From contig JAUNPJ010000001.1 of NCBI GenBank assembly GCA_030536755.1, forward strand, positions 62,001 through 126,000: a stretch of DNA of 64,000 nucleotides, written 5' to 3'. Both the position numbers and the translations under genes were made by a program. Below, one piece after another: positions 35,500 through 43,565 of the stretch. The number at the start of each line of letters is the position of its first letter. Position 1 is the first letter of the stretch. Below the pieces are notes generated by a model, which was given only the letters and a program-made list of their open reading frames with translations, was not told the DNA's origin and searched no databases. This DNA is from Eubacteriales bacterium (GTDB lineage Bacteria > Bacillota > Clostridia > Lachnospirales > Lachnospiraceae).

Positions 35500-35982
35500 A
35501 TGACTACAAAGGCAACTGTAAACAAAGAAGAGATAACCACTGCGGGAGCTGCTGCAGAGAAAGATACTGTTGAGGCGCCAGTTGTGGAGACAGCCGAGAA
35601 GACAGTTGAAGCTCCGGAAACTGTAACTGAAAAAGCACCTGCAAAAAAGACAACCAGAAAAACGGCTGCAAAGAAAACACCTGCAAAGACAACTGCAAAA
35701 ACTGCAGCCAAGACAACAGCAAAGAAAACGACTGCTAAAACAACAACCAGAAAAACGGCTGCCAAAAAAACAGCACCTGAGATGAACAAAGAAGTTCACA
35801 TCCAGTTTGCGGGCAATGATATCCTGGCAAACGATCTGGTCAGCAAGGCAGCAGCAATCTGGACAGAAGAAATGGGTAATAAAGCGGAAGACATCAAAGA
35901 TGTGAAGGTATATGCAAATATCGATCAGGCGACTGCTTATTACGTGATCAATGAAGACGTAAGAGGAAGCTTTCCATTATAA
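35500..35982 (+). CDS. Lys/Thr/Ala-rich protein with DUF6465-type C-terminal domain
   Basis: 160 residues from ATG 35500, with AAGGAGG upstream. The first ~45 residues are Glu/Val/Thr-rich. Residues ~45-95 are a low-complexity basic stretch built from KKT-A-KTTA-type units resembling histone H1 tails. The C-terminal ~65 residues (VHIQFAGNDILANDLVSKA to VRGSFPL) form a small conserved domain known in Lachnospiraceae as DUF6465. The basic stretch may bind DNA or another polyanion; function is unknown. The DNA repeat is a result of the codons rather than a separate element. Confidence 0.75.
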   Translation: MTTKATVNKEEITTAGAAAEKDTVEAPVVETAEKTVEAPETVTEKAPAKKTTRKTAAKKTPAKTTAKTAAKTTAKKTTAKTTTRKTAAKKTAPEMNKEVHIQFAGNDILANDLVSKAAAIWTEEMGNKAEDIKDVKVYANIDQATAYYVINEDVRGSFPL

Positions 35983-36083
35983 TACACGGTTTTTGAAATG
36001 CTAAAAACTTCCAGATTAGCCGTATACATATGTGCGCATACTACCATTGTAACACGAAAACAGAGTACAAAGGAGGCAACAAT

Positions 36084-36311
36084 ATGTCAAATCGATCTTC
36101 AAACACAGCAGCTGTTCCAGAAGCAAAAGGTGCGTTAGACCGTTTTAAATTTGAGGTGGCCAACGAACTGGGAGTGCCGTTGAGCGATGGCTACAATGGA
36201 AACTTAACTTCCAAACAGAACGGATCTGTTGGTGGATATATGGTGAAAAAGATGATCGAAGCACAGGAAAGACAGATGTCTTCTGGTCAGGGTGGTATGA
36301 GCCAGATGTAA
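36084..36311 (+). CDS. Alpha/beta-type small acid-soluble spore protein
   Basis: 75 residues from ATG 36084, with AAAGGAGG upstream. The SASP core is clear: ALDRFKFEVANELGVPL includes the germination protease cleavage region (FEVA), followed by NLTSKQNGSVGGYMVKKMIE. These proteins coat and protect spore DNA and supply amino acids at germination. A CATACTA box at 36036-36042 is compatible with a sigma-G -10 element, but I see no convincing matching -35. Confidence 0.92.
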   Translation: MSNRSSNTAAVPEAKGALDRFKFEVANELGVPLSDGYNGNLTSKQNGSVGGYMVKKMIEAQERQMSSGQGGMSQM

Positions 36312-36363
36312 TGCAAATGTATTCGGTTATGGTCTTGTAGAAGACTAGGAATGAGAAAGTCCG

Positions 36364-36416
36364 AAGCAGCACTGCTTTATAATTGTAAAACGGTTATAAG
36401 GCAGTGCTGCTTTTTG
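36364..36416 (+). terminator. Intrinsic terminator after the SASP gene
   Basis: AAGCAGCACTGC, one mismatch, TTATAA (36364-36382) pairs with TTATAA and GCAGTGCTGCTT (36394-36412) around an 11-base loop, followed by T residues. The 36312-36557 gap otherwise holds only the mgsA promoter. Confidence 0.88.
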
Positions 36417-36498
36417 CGATTCTTGTCATTTAAAAATAGATGATTTTGTTTTAAATCCCGTACAATTTATTAATTATGTATAAATAATGAAAAAATAA

Positions 36499-36527
36499 TT
36501 GCACTTTATTTGGCTATTTGTTATAAT
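36499..36527 (+). promoter_or_regulatory. Strong predicted promoter of mgsA
   Basis: TTGCAC (36499-36504), a 17-base spacer and perfect TATAAT (36522-36527). The mgsA start is 31 bases further. Confidence 0.8.
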
Positions 36528-36557
36528 GAGAATCGGAAAAAAAGATAGGAGGTTGCC

Positions 36558-36953
36558 ATGAACTTAGGTATTATTGCACATAATAGTAAAAAAGTATTAA
36601 TTGAAGATTTTTGTATTGCCTATAAAAATATTCTCGCAAAGCACGAAGTTTATGCAACAGGCACTACAGGACGAAGAATTGAAGAAGTTACCAGCCTGCA
36701 TGTTCATAAATTTCTTGCAGGAAGTATTGGCGGTGACAAGCAGTTTATGGAGATGGTTGAACGGGGAGATATGGATTTGGTTATTCTGTTTTATAATCCT
36801 GCCATGATTGATCCGAAGGAGCCGGATATCGAGAAAATATCCAGATGTTGTGACCAGTATAATATACCAGTAGCGACGAATATTGCAACGGCAGAGCTTT
36901 TGATTTTGGGCCTTGCCCGCGGAGACTTGGATTGGAGACTGAATTTAAAATGA
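36558..36953 (+). CDS. mgsA: Methylglyoxal synthase
   Basis: 131 residues. It converts dihydroxyacetone phosphate to methylglyoxal and phosphate, bypassing lower glycolysis. Visible motifs are IAHNSKK at the start, ATGTTGRRI (phosphate binding), AGSIGGDKQFMEMVERGDMDLVI (catalytic Asp) and NPAMIDPKEPDI near residue 80. Length is typical. AGGAGG precedes the ATG. Its last codons overlap rsmD by four bases. Confidence 0.95.
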   Translation: MNLGIIAHNSKKVLIEDFCIAYKNILAKHEVYATGTTGRRIEEVTSLHVHKFLAGSIGGDKQFMEMVERGDMDLVILFYNPAMIDPKEPDIEKISRCCDQYNIPVATNIATAELLILGLARGDLDWRLNLK

Positions 36954-37507
36954 GAGTGATTGCAGGAAAAGCAAGACGACTGCCCTTGAAGACGCTTCCG
37001 GGGTTGGAAACGCGTCCGACAACTGACAGAACAAAGGAAACGTTGTTCAACATTTTGCAGCCGTATTTATGCGATTGCAGATTTCTTGATTTATGCAGTG
37101 GCAGCGGTGCCATAGGAATCGAAGCTTTGAGCAGAGGTGCCGCCGCCGCTGTTTTTGTTGAAAAGAATCCAAAGGCGGTGGAATGCATTGGCGAGAATCT
37201 GCGATTTACAAAATTACAGGAGAATGCAGCTGTTCTGAAGGCAGATGCCATCAGTGCTCTGCGTATGCTCGAGGGGGAAGAACCTTTTGACTGTATTTTT
37301 ATGGATCCGCCTTATGGAAAAGAAATTGAAAAAGAAATTCTAGAGTATTTGAGCCATTCGAAGCTCGTATCCGAGTGTACGATTATTGTTGCTGAGGCAG
37401 ATTTAAAAACAGAGTTTGATTACCTGGAAGATCTGGGATTTCAGATCTTTAAATACAAAAAATACAAGACAAATGCTCATGTTTTTATTGAGAGAAAGGA
37501 ACTGTAA
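36950..37507 (+). CDS. rsmD: 16S rRNA (guanine(966)-N(2))-methyltransferase RsmD
   Basis: 185 residues from ATG 36950, overlapping mgsA by ATGA; the frame continues to 36932. Motifs are [26 protein letters not shown], the SAM-binding [20 protein letters not shown] and the catalytic DPPYG near residue 120. It modifies G966 of 16S rRNA. coaD follows with a one-base overlap (TAATG), the order known from Bacillus ylbH-ylbI. Confidence 0.95.
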   Translation: MRVIAGKARRLPLKTLPGLETRPTTDRTKETLFNILQPYLCDCRFLDLCSGSGAIGIEALSRGAAAAVFVEKNPKAVECIGENLRFTKLQENAAVLKADAISALRMLEGEEPFDCIFMDPPYGKEIEKEILEYLSHSKLVSECTIIVAEADLKTEFDYLEDLGFQIFKYKKYKTNAHVFIERKEL

Positions 37508-37989
37508 TGGCTATAGCGGTATATCCGGGAAGTTTTGACCCGGCTACTTACGGTCACATTGATATCATCCAGAGGGCGGGCAGCCTTTTTGATGAGATCA
37601 TCGTTGGAGTTTTGAATAATTCTGCAAAAAGTCCGTTGTTTTCTGTAGAAGAACGTGTTAATATACTAAAGAGGGTCACAGAAGATGTCCCAAATGTACA
37701 AATAAAAGCATTTAGCGGCCTTGCCGTTAATTTCGCCAGAGACTGTGGTGCCCAGGTGATTGTAAGAGGTCTGCGCGCAGTGACTGATTTTGAGTATGAA
37801 CTGCAGATGGCACAGACAAATCGTGTTCTTGCACCTGATATTGACACAATGTTTTTGACTACAAATTTGGAATATGCCTATTTAAGCTCTACGATTGTAA
37901 AGGAAGTGAATGCATTTCAGGGTGACATTTCCAAATTTGTACCTCCATTTGTGGCAGAGGTACTGCAGGAGAAGTATAAACAAAGGTAA
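37507..37989 (+). CDS. coaD: Phosphopantetheine adenylyltransferase
   Basis: 160 residues. It makes dephospho-CoA from phosphopantetheine and ATP. The nucleotidyltransferase motif is [14 protein letters not shown] (residues ~7-20). The Arg-containing [21 protein letters not shown] near 86 and the ISSTIVKE-like LSSTIVKEV near 127 are present. Length is typical. It overlaps the rsmD stop by one base. Confidence 0.97.
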   Translation: MAIAVYPGSFDPATYGHIDIIQRAGSLFDEIIVGVLNNSAKSPLFSVEERVNILKRVTEDVPNVQIKAFSGLAVNFARDCGAQVIVRGLRAVTDFEYELQMAQTNRVLAPDIDTMFLTTNLEYAYLSSTIVKEVNAFQGDISKFVPPFVAEVLQEKYKQR

Positions 37990-38067
37990 CTGTTCAGTAG
38001 ATTCGTATCTGTGAATGTGCTGAACAAATCCAGACAAAGGAATAATCAAAATTAAGGAGAATGTACT

Positions 38068-38685
38068 ATGAGCAGCAGAATTGAGCAGATTATTGAAGAG
38101 ATTGAAGAGTATGTGGACAGCTGTAAATATCAGCCGTTATCTACTACCAAGATTGTTGTAAATAAAGAAGAAATGGAAGAACTCCTTCGCGAATTGCGTT
38201 TGAAAACACCTGAGGAAATCAAGAGATACCAGAAGATCATCAGCAATAAGGATGCGATTCTTGAGGACGCACAGGCGAAAGCTGATGCGATGATCGCAGA
38301 GGCACAGGCGAAAGCTCAGGAGTTGGTGACTGAACATGAAGTGATGCAGAGAGCTTATGCACAGGCAAATGAGACGATCAACAGTGCGAACAAACAGGCT
38401 CAGGATATTCTTGACAATGCAACACAGGATGCCAATAATATTCGTCTCAGTGCGATTACTTATACAGATGACATGATGGCGAGCATTCAGAATGTGATCA
38501 CGACAACGCTGGATGATGCCGGTGTAAAATACAAAACATTTATGGATTCACTGAAGGCATGCAGTGATGTCATTGTATCCAATCGCCGTGAACTGGCACC
38601 GCAGACTGCACAGGCAGCCGCCATTTCCAATTCTCAGAACGTGATGGATGAAGATGAACTGGACGATTTAGAGGAAAACGAATAA
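38068..38685 (+). CDS. Coiled-coil protein of unknown function (ATPase subunit H-like)
   Basis: 205 residues, soluble, with a central Ala/Gln/Glu-rich coiled coil (~60-130, repeated AQAKADAMIAEAQAKA-type units) and an acidic tail (DEDELDDLEENE). Similar proteins next to coaD are often labelled vacuolar H+-ATPase subunit H or DivIVA-like in Clostridia, but no ATPase genes are nearby. AAGGAG precedes the start. The gene ends convergently with ylbJ, overlapping it by 18 bases. Confidence 0.7.
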   Translation: MSSRIEQIIEEIEEYVDSCKYQPLSTTKIVVNKEEMEELLRELRLKTPEEIKRYQKIISNKDAILEDAQAKADAMIAEAQAKAQELVTEHEVMQRAYAQANETINSANKQAQDILDNATQDANNIRLSAITYTDDMMASIQNVITTTLDDAGVKYKTFMDSLKACSDVIVSNRRELAPQTAQAAAISNSQNVMDEDELDDLEENE

Positions 38686-39612
38686 AAAAAGTGCAGTGAT
38701 GCATGTTTGAATGAATTTCCCTGTCAGGTAGGAACGAATTCCGAGATCGGTTTGACGTGTGACGCTGTAAGTCTGAAGCAGAACGCAGATTCCCCCAAAT
38801 GCGCAGGAACATATGGCCAGCGATGCTTTGAGACTGCAGGCAAGAGAAAGACTGGCAATGGTGTGGATACCGGTGGAGAGTTCCAGAGTCACATACAGCA
38901 GGAGTTTGAGGTATGACAGACTGGCAGGAATAAATTCTACGGCAGATACTGCGATAGAGCTGAGGATGATATATCCGCCCAGTTTTGTGATGGTTTCAAA
39001 TCCGTTCATAATAGAGACATCGATCAGTTCTCCTGGCGAGAGCGGACGAGATGTCTCTTTTTTTGCGAATGAGGAATTGGAGGAAGTAGGATATATAGTC
39101 TCTTTTTTTAAATAGAAACCGAAAAGAAAAGCAGTTGCAAACACACTGCTGTAAAAAACAAAAAGAAGGCGATCTGCTTTCTGTGAAACGCGCAGTTCTT
39201 CCTGAAGAACATACGTGAGAAGAAATACCGGACTGGGATTGTTGGCAACGGATAAGAGGCAGCGCGCTTCTTTGTCGGTGATTTTTCTCATTGTATACAA
39301 GTCGGCAGTTACCTTGGCTCCCATGGGAAATCCAAAAAACAATCCCGTAAGAAAAGCATATGCCCCATAGGAACTGAAGCCGAAAAAATATTGAAAGACC
39401 GGCGAAAAAGGTCGGATTAATTTTGTGATGATTCCAGTGTGCATAAAAATACTGGAGAAGATCATAAATGGAAGCAGGGTTGGGAGAATGGTATGAAACC
39501 ACAGTAAAAGTCCGCGTTTGGAGCCTTCCAGTGCGCGGGTCGGAGCGAGGAGAAGATAAGATATAAAAAGAAGCAAAAATAGTTTTAGAAACAAATTCTG
39601 ACCTTTTTTCAT
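38668..39612 (-). CDS. ylbJ: Sporulation integral membrane protein YlbJ
   Basis: 314 residues from ATG 39612; ATG 39660 would add 16 charged residues with no ribosome site. About eight membrane segments. The pattern KRGLLLWFHTILPTLLPFMI and FLTGLFFGFPMGAK, VANNPSPVFLL, is the YlbJ/nucleoside-recognition (Gate) signature. YlbJ is needed for spore cortex formation in Bacillus under sigma-E. Its place beside rsmD-coaD (ylbH-ylbI) repeats Bacillus synteny, here with a coiled-coil gene inserted. Confidence 0.88.
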   Translation of the reverse strand: MKKGQNLFLKLFLLLFISYLLLAPTRALEGSKRGLLLWFHTILPTLLPFMIFSSIFMHTGIITKLIRPFSPVFQYFFGFSSYGAYAFLTGLFFGFPMGAKVTADLYTMRKITDKEARCLLSVANNPSPVFLLTYVLQEELRVSQKADRLLFVFYSSVFATAFLFGFYLKKETIYPTSSNSSFAKKETSRPLSPGELIDVSIMNGFETITKLGGYIILSSIAVSAVEFIPASLSYLKLLLYVTLELSTGIHTIASLSLACSLKASLAICSCAFGGICVLLQTYSVTRQTDLGIRSYLTGKFIQTCITALFLFVFL

Positions 39613-39712
39613 TGTTTTTGTGGTGTTCCTCTTCTTTTTTACAGTATATGAACCTTGCATTTATTTATGAATTATGCCAAAATAAAATAATTAATTTAAA
39701 GGAGAAAACTTT

Positions 39713-41161
39713 ATGTCAGTATTAGAAGGCTTAAAACCAGAGAGAGTATTCTATTATTTTGAGGAAATCTGTAAGATTCCTCATGGTTCAGGAAATACAA
39801 AAGAAATCAGTGATTATCTGGTGAAATTTGCAAAGGATCACAACCTTTCCTGTGTACAGGATGACAGCAACAATGTCATCATACGCAAGCCGGCCAGCGA
39901 AGGGTATGAAAACAGTCAGACAGTCATTTTGCAGGGACATATGGATATGGTCTGTGAAAAAAAAGATGAAAGCAGTCATGACTTTGAAAAAGACGGATTG
40001 CAACTTTTTATCGAAGATGACTTTATCCGTGCAAAAGACACGACTTTGGGAGGCGATGATGGTATTGCAGTGGCATATGTCCTGGCAATTCTGGAGGATG
40101 ATACGTTGGAGCACCCTTCCCTTGAGGTGGTTTTAACGGTAGATGAGGAAATTGGTCTGTTGGGAGCTGGAGCACTTGATTTCGGCCAGCTTTGCGGAAA
40201 AACAATGATCAATCTGGACTCTGAGGAAGAGGGGATTTTCTATATTTCCTGTGCCGGCGGTATGACCAGTACCAGTGAATTATCTGTGCGTTTCCAGGAG
40301 GGAAAAGGCATCCCATGTGAGATTCAGGTCAAGGGACTGATGGGCGGACATTCCGGCGCGGAAATCCACAAAAACGGAGCGAATGCACATATCCTGATGG
40401 CGCGGATTTGGTTTGCGCTGAAAGAGGAAATGCTGATTCAGCTTGCCAGCCTGAATGGCGGAAGTAAGGAAACTGCAATTACCAGAGAGTGCGGCTGTAC
40501 AGTTCTTGTCAACCCAGAGGATGTGGAACTTTTGAAAAGTGAGGTAAAACGTCTCGAGGAAGAATTTCGGAAAGAGTATGCCGGTATCGAAGAACATTTG
40601 GAAATTTCTGTTACAACCAAAGAGGCGACAACTGCTTCGGTTGTTCATCCGGTTGATTTGGAGAAGATTGTATTTTACCTTGTCAACATTCCGAATGGAG
40701 TGCAGAAAATGAGTGGTACGTTCCCAGGATTGGTGGAAACTTCGAATAACATAGGTGTGCTGGAGCTGACAAAGGACAGCCTGCTTGCTTCCTCTGCACC
40801 GAGAAGTTCTGTAGCTTCTGCAAGGGATTATATTTCTGACAAGATTGGATATCTGACGGAATTGCTCGGCGGTGAATATACCGTTTCCGGTATTTATCCG
40901 GCATGGGAGTATCGTGCAGATTCCAGACTTCAGAGTGTGATGTCAGAAGTCTATGAGAAGATGTATGGAGAAAAACCATCCATTCAGGCCTTGCATGCAG
41001 GATTGGAATGCGGTATTTTCTTTGAAAACATTGACAATCTGGACTGCGTATCGATGGGCCCGGATATCAAGGGAATTCATACCGTGGAGGAACGACTGAG
41101 TATTTCTTCTGTACAGAGAAATTACGAATATCTCCTGGAGGTTCTGAAAGAGTTAAAATAA
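39713..41161 (+). CDS. pepD: Aminoacyl-histidine dipeptidase (M20 family)
   Basis: 482 residues. PepD hydrolyses Xaa-His dipeptides with two zinc ions. Metal and catalytic motifs are LQGHMDMVCEK (His/Asp), DDGIAVAYVLAIL (Asp), VDEEIGLLGAGALD (Glu-Glu), NLDSEEEG (Asp) and HAGLECGIF near the C-terminus (last His). GLMGGHSGAEI marks the lid/dimerisation part. AAGGAG lies upstream. It is divergent from ylbJ and has no signal peptide. Confidence 0.95.
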   Translation: MSVLEGLKPERVFYYFEEICKIPHGSGNTKEISDYLVKFAKDHNLSCVQDDSNNVIIRKPASEGYENSQTVILQGHMDMVCEKKDESSHDFEKDGLQLFIEDDFIRAKDTTLGGDDGIAVAYVLAILEDDTLEHPSLEVVLTVDEEIGLLGAGALDFGQLCGKTMINLDSEEEGIFYISCAGGMTSTSELSVRFQEGKGIPCEIQVKGLMGGHSGAEIHKNGANAHILMARIWFALKEEMLIQLASLNGGSKETAITRECGCTVLVNPEDVELLKSEVKRLEEEFRKEYAGIEEHLEISVTTKEATTASVVHPVDLEKIVFYLVNIPNGVQKMSGTFPGLVETSNNIGVLELTKDSLLASSAPRSSVASARDYISDKIGYLTELLGGEYTVSGIYPAWEYRADSRLQSVMSEVYEKMYGEKPSIQALHAGLECGIFFENIDNLDCVSMGPDIKGIHTVEERLSISSVQRNYEYLLEVLKELK

Positions 41162-41200
41162 AGTCATAGGATTTCCTGTATCTGCATATATTATTCAGGT

Positions 41201-42001
41201 ATGAAGGGGTTAAAATGGCTTTTGCTCACAATTTTATTGATCAGTTTGAATCTTGGTCTTCTGGTCGGTATCCGGAATCGAAGTCAGGTATCCAAAATTA
41301 CGACGGAGGACCTGGAGTCAGACAAATTTCGAAAACAACAGTGCTGTGAGGAGTTTTTGGATCAGCTGGCGCATTGCAAAGAGTCAGATACGGCGAGGGT
41401 GCTGACCATTTCCATGCTGATGCAGGATTATGAGCCTCAAAAACTTTTGACGGATGATCGTCTGTTGGCTCTATATAAAAGCAGAGAGTACAGACAAATG
41501 CTGGATGCATATGAGGCCGTCTGGTCGGATGCAGAATGCTTTCCAGTTGTATCTGAGGTTGCCTTTTGGGAAGATACCTGGATGAGTGCGAGAGATTATG
41601 GCGGCCATCGGCAGCATGAAGGCTGTGATATTTTTGGTCAGAAGGATATCAGCGGATATTACCCCGTATGCAGTATGACAAAGGGCACTGTAGAGAAAAT
41701 TGGATGGCTGCCGCTGGGTGGGTATCGGATTGGAATTCGTGCGTCTCAGGGCGGTTATTATTATTATGCCCATCTGGATTCTTATGAGCGGGAATTTCAG
41801 GTGGGAGATTTTGTGTCTGCCGGAGAAATTCTTGGCTATATGGGAAACAGCGGATATGGGAAAGAAGGTACAACGGGGAAATTTCCAGTGCATCTGCATC
41901 TGGGAATTTATATACAGACGACAACGAACCGGGAACTCAGTGTGAATCCTTATGGAGTTTTGCGGTACATTTATAAAAAAAATGTAAAGTATTCATATTG
42001 A
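41201..42001 (+). CDS. M23-family (LytM-type) metallopeptidase
   Basis: 266 residues with one N-terminal membrane anchor (6-24). The C-terminal M23 domain has the zinc ligands HEGCDIF (His and Asp, near residue 146) and VHLHLGIY (HxH, near 230). It probably cuts peptidoglycan cross-bridges outside the membrane. No good ribosome site precedes the start. The nearby alarmone synthetase has its own predicted promoter. Confidence 0.88.
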   Translation: MKGLKWLLLTILLISLNLGLLVGIRNRSQVSKITTEDLESDKFRKQQCCEEFLDQLAHCKESDTARVLTISMLMQDYEPQKLLTDDRLLALYKSREYRQMLDAYEAVWSDAECFPVVSEVAFWEDTWMSARDYGGHRQHEGCDIFGQKDISGYYPVCSMTKGTVEKIGWLPLGGYRIGIRASQGGYYYYAHLDSYEREFQVGDFVSAGEILGYMGNSGYGKEGTTGKFPVHLHLGIYIQTTTNRELSVNPYGVLRYIYKKNVKYSY

Positions 42002-42026
42002 CGAGCATATTGATCCGATTTATGAT
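41998..42026 (+). promoter_or_regulatory. Predicted promoter of the alarmone synthetase operon
   Basis: TTGACG (41998-42003), a 17-base spacer and TATGAT (42021-42026). The -35 overlaps the M23 stop codon. Confidence 0.6.
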
Positions 42027-42066
42027 ATACTGAATAAAGTATGGAAAAATGTAAGGAGAGAGAAGT

Positions 42067-42888
42067 ATGGAAATACAATTATGGCGCAATATATTAAGTC
42101 CATACGAATTGGCTGTACGAGAAATCACATTAAAATTTAACCATATGATGCGTGAACATCGGGAAAAAGATCTGTATTGCCCCATAGAGCAGGTAACAGG
42201 ACGAGTAAAAAGCATTTCCAGCATTTTGGAGAAGATGCAGAGAAAGCAGATTCCCATGGAGCGACTGGAGCAGGAAATAGAAGATATTGCAGGAATCCGG
42301 ATTATCTGTCAGTTCGAGGAAGACATTGATGTGGTTGCATCGATCATCCAGAAACGTACCGATATGGAAATCAAATCCGAAAAGGATTATCTTACACATA
42401 TGAAGGAAAGCGGTTACCGCAGTTATCACCTGATTATTTATTATACAGTAGAAACTCTGGATGGACCGAAGAGACTGCAGGCAGAAATTCAGATCCGCAC
42501 ACTTGCCATGAATTTCTGGGCTACAATCGAACATTCACTTCAGTATAAATACAAAGGAAATATGCCGCCTCATGTGGCAGAACGCTTGAGTAAGGCTGCG
42601 GATGCCATTATTTCTTTGGATCATGAAATGTCTTCTGTGCGCAATGAAATTATGGATGCACAGAATTCTTCTCAGATGCAGACCAATCTGGTGGCGAATA
42701 TTTTGAGTAATATTGAAAATCTGTATAAATATTCCAGTAAGCAGGAAATTATGAAGATACAGGAAGAATTTTTCCGTGTATATAAGACGAATGACCTGCA
42801 GCAGCTGGAACGTTTTCACCGGCAGCTGGATATTATTTCAGAAGGGTATCGTGCGCAGGCCGTTACCTATGATTACATAGGAGATTAG
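42067..42888 (+). CDS. Small alarmone synthetase (RelQ-type GTP pyrophosphokinase)
   Basis: 273 residues, only the RelA/SpoT synthetase domain, with no hydrolase, TGS or ACT domain. Key motifs are VTGRVKSISSILEKM, IAGIRIIC, SGYRSYHLIIYY and EIQIRTLAMNFWATIEHSLQYK. It makes (p)ppGpp from GTP/GDP and ATP. The C-terminal helices match those that form tetramers in RelQ. AAGGAGAG precedes the ATG. The HAD gene follows after 11 bases. Confidence 0.93.
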   Translation: MEIQLWRNILSPYELAVREITLKFNHMMREHREKDLYCPIEQVTGRVKSISSILEKMQRKQIPMERLEQEIEDIAGIRIICQFEEDIDVVASIIQKRTDMEIKSEKDYLTHMKESGYRSYHLIIYYTVETLDGPKRLQAEIQIRTLAMNFWATIEHSLQYKYKGNMPPHVAERLSKAADAIISLDHEMSSVRNEIMDAQNSSQMQTNLVANILSNIENLYKYSSKQEIMKIQEEFFRVYKTNDLQQLERFHRQLDIISEGYRAQAVTYDYIGD

Positions 42889-42899
42889 AGGATTTTAGA

Positions 42900-43565
42900 A
42901 TGCTGAAAGATAAAAAAGCAGCGATTTTTGATTTGGATGGAACCCTGGTGGATTCTATGGGAATCTGGAAAGATATTGATGTAGAATACCTCGGAAAACT
43001 TCATTTGGAAGTTCCGGAGGATCTGCAGCAGGACATTGAGGGTTTATCCTTTTCAGAAGTTGCAGTTTACTTTAAAAAACGTTTTGGACTGAAAGAATCT
43101 GTGGATTTCATTAAAAATGAGTGGAATCGTATGGCTATGGATAAATATTTATATGAAGTTCCGGCAAAAGATGGAGCGGTGGAATTTGTTCGTTATCTGT
43201 ATGAGCATGGATTCAAGCTTGGTGTTGCTTCCAGCAACAGTGTACAGCTGGTAGATGCAGCCCTGAGGGCACATGGCATCCGCTCTTTCTTTTCTGCGGT
43301 GCTTACCTGCTGCGAAGTAAAGAAGGGAAAGCCAGAGCCGGATGTTTATCTGGAGGTTGCCAGAAGGCTTCAGGTGGAGCCAAAGGACTGTGTGGTGTTT
43401 GAAGATATTCCTGTGGGAATTATGGCGGGAAAAGCGGCAGGCATGGTGACTTGTGCAGTGGAGGACTCTTATAGTGCTCCTTATCGCCAGGAGAAGAGAA
43501 AATTGGCAGATTATTATATTGATTCGTATCAGGATATTTTCAATGGAACATTTGAGGAGTTGTAG
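42900..43565 (+). CDS. HAD-superfamily phosphatase (beta-phosphoglucomutase-like subclass)
   Basis: 221 residues. HAD motif I is FDLDGTLVDSMG, motif II ASSNS, motif III KKGKPEPDVY and motif IV FEDIPVGIMAGKAAGM. The cap (residues ~20-85) is helical, as in subclass IA. Such enzymes dephosphorylate sugar or nucleotide phosphates; the substrate is undetermined. It is between the alarmone synthetase and ygiQ, with no gap to the latter. Confidence 0.9.
   Translation: MLKDKKAAIFDLDGTLVDSMGIWKDIDVEYLGKLHLEVPEDLQQDIEGLSFSEVAVYFKKRFGLKESVDFIKNEWNRMAMDKYLYEVPAKDGAVEFVRYLYEHGFKLGVASSNSVQLVDAALRAHGIRSFFSAVLTCCEVKKGKPEPDVYLEVARRLQVEPKDCVVFEDIPVGIMAGKAAGMVTCAVEDSYSAPYRQEKRKLADYYIDSYQDIFNGTFEEL

Noticed and set aside
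35635-35785. Short tandem DNA repeats as a possible CRISPR or satellite
   Set aside because: The repeats are in frame, irregular and explained by Lys/Thr/Ala codons of the DUF6465 protein.
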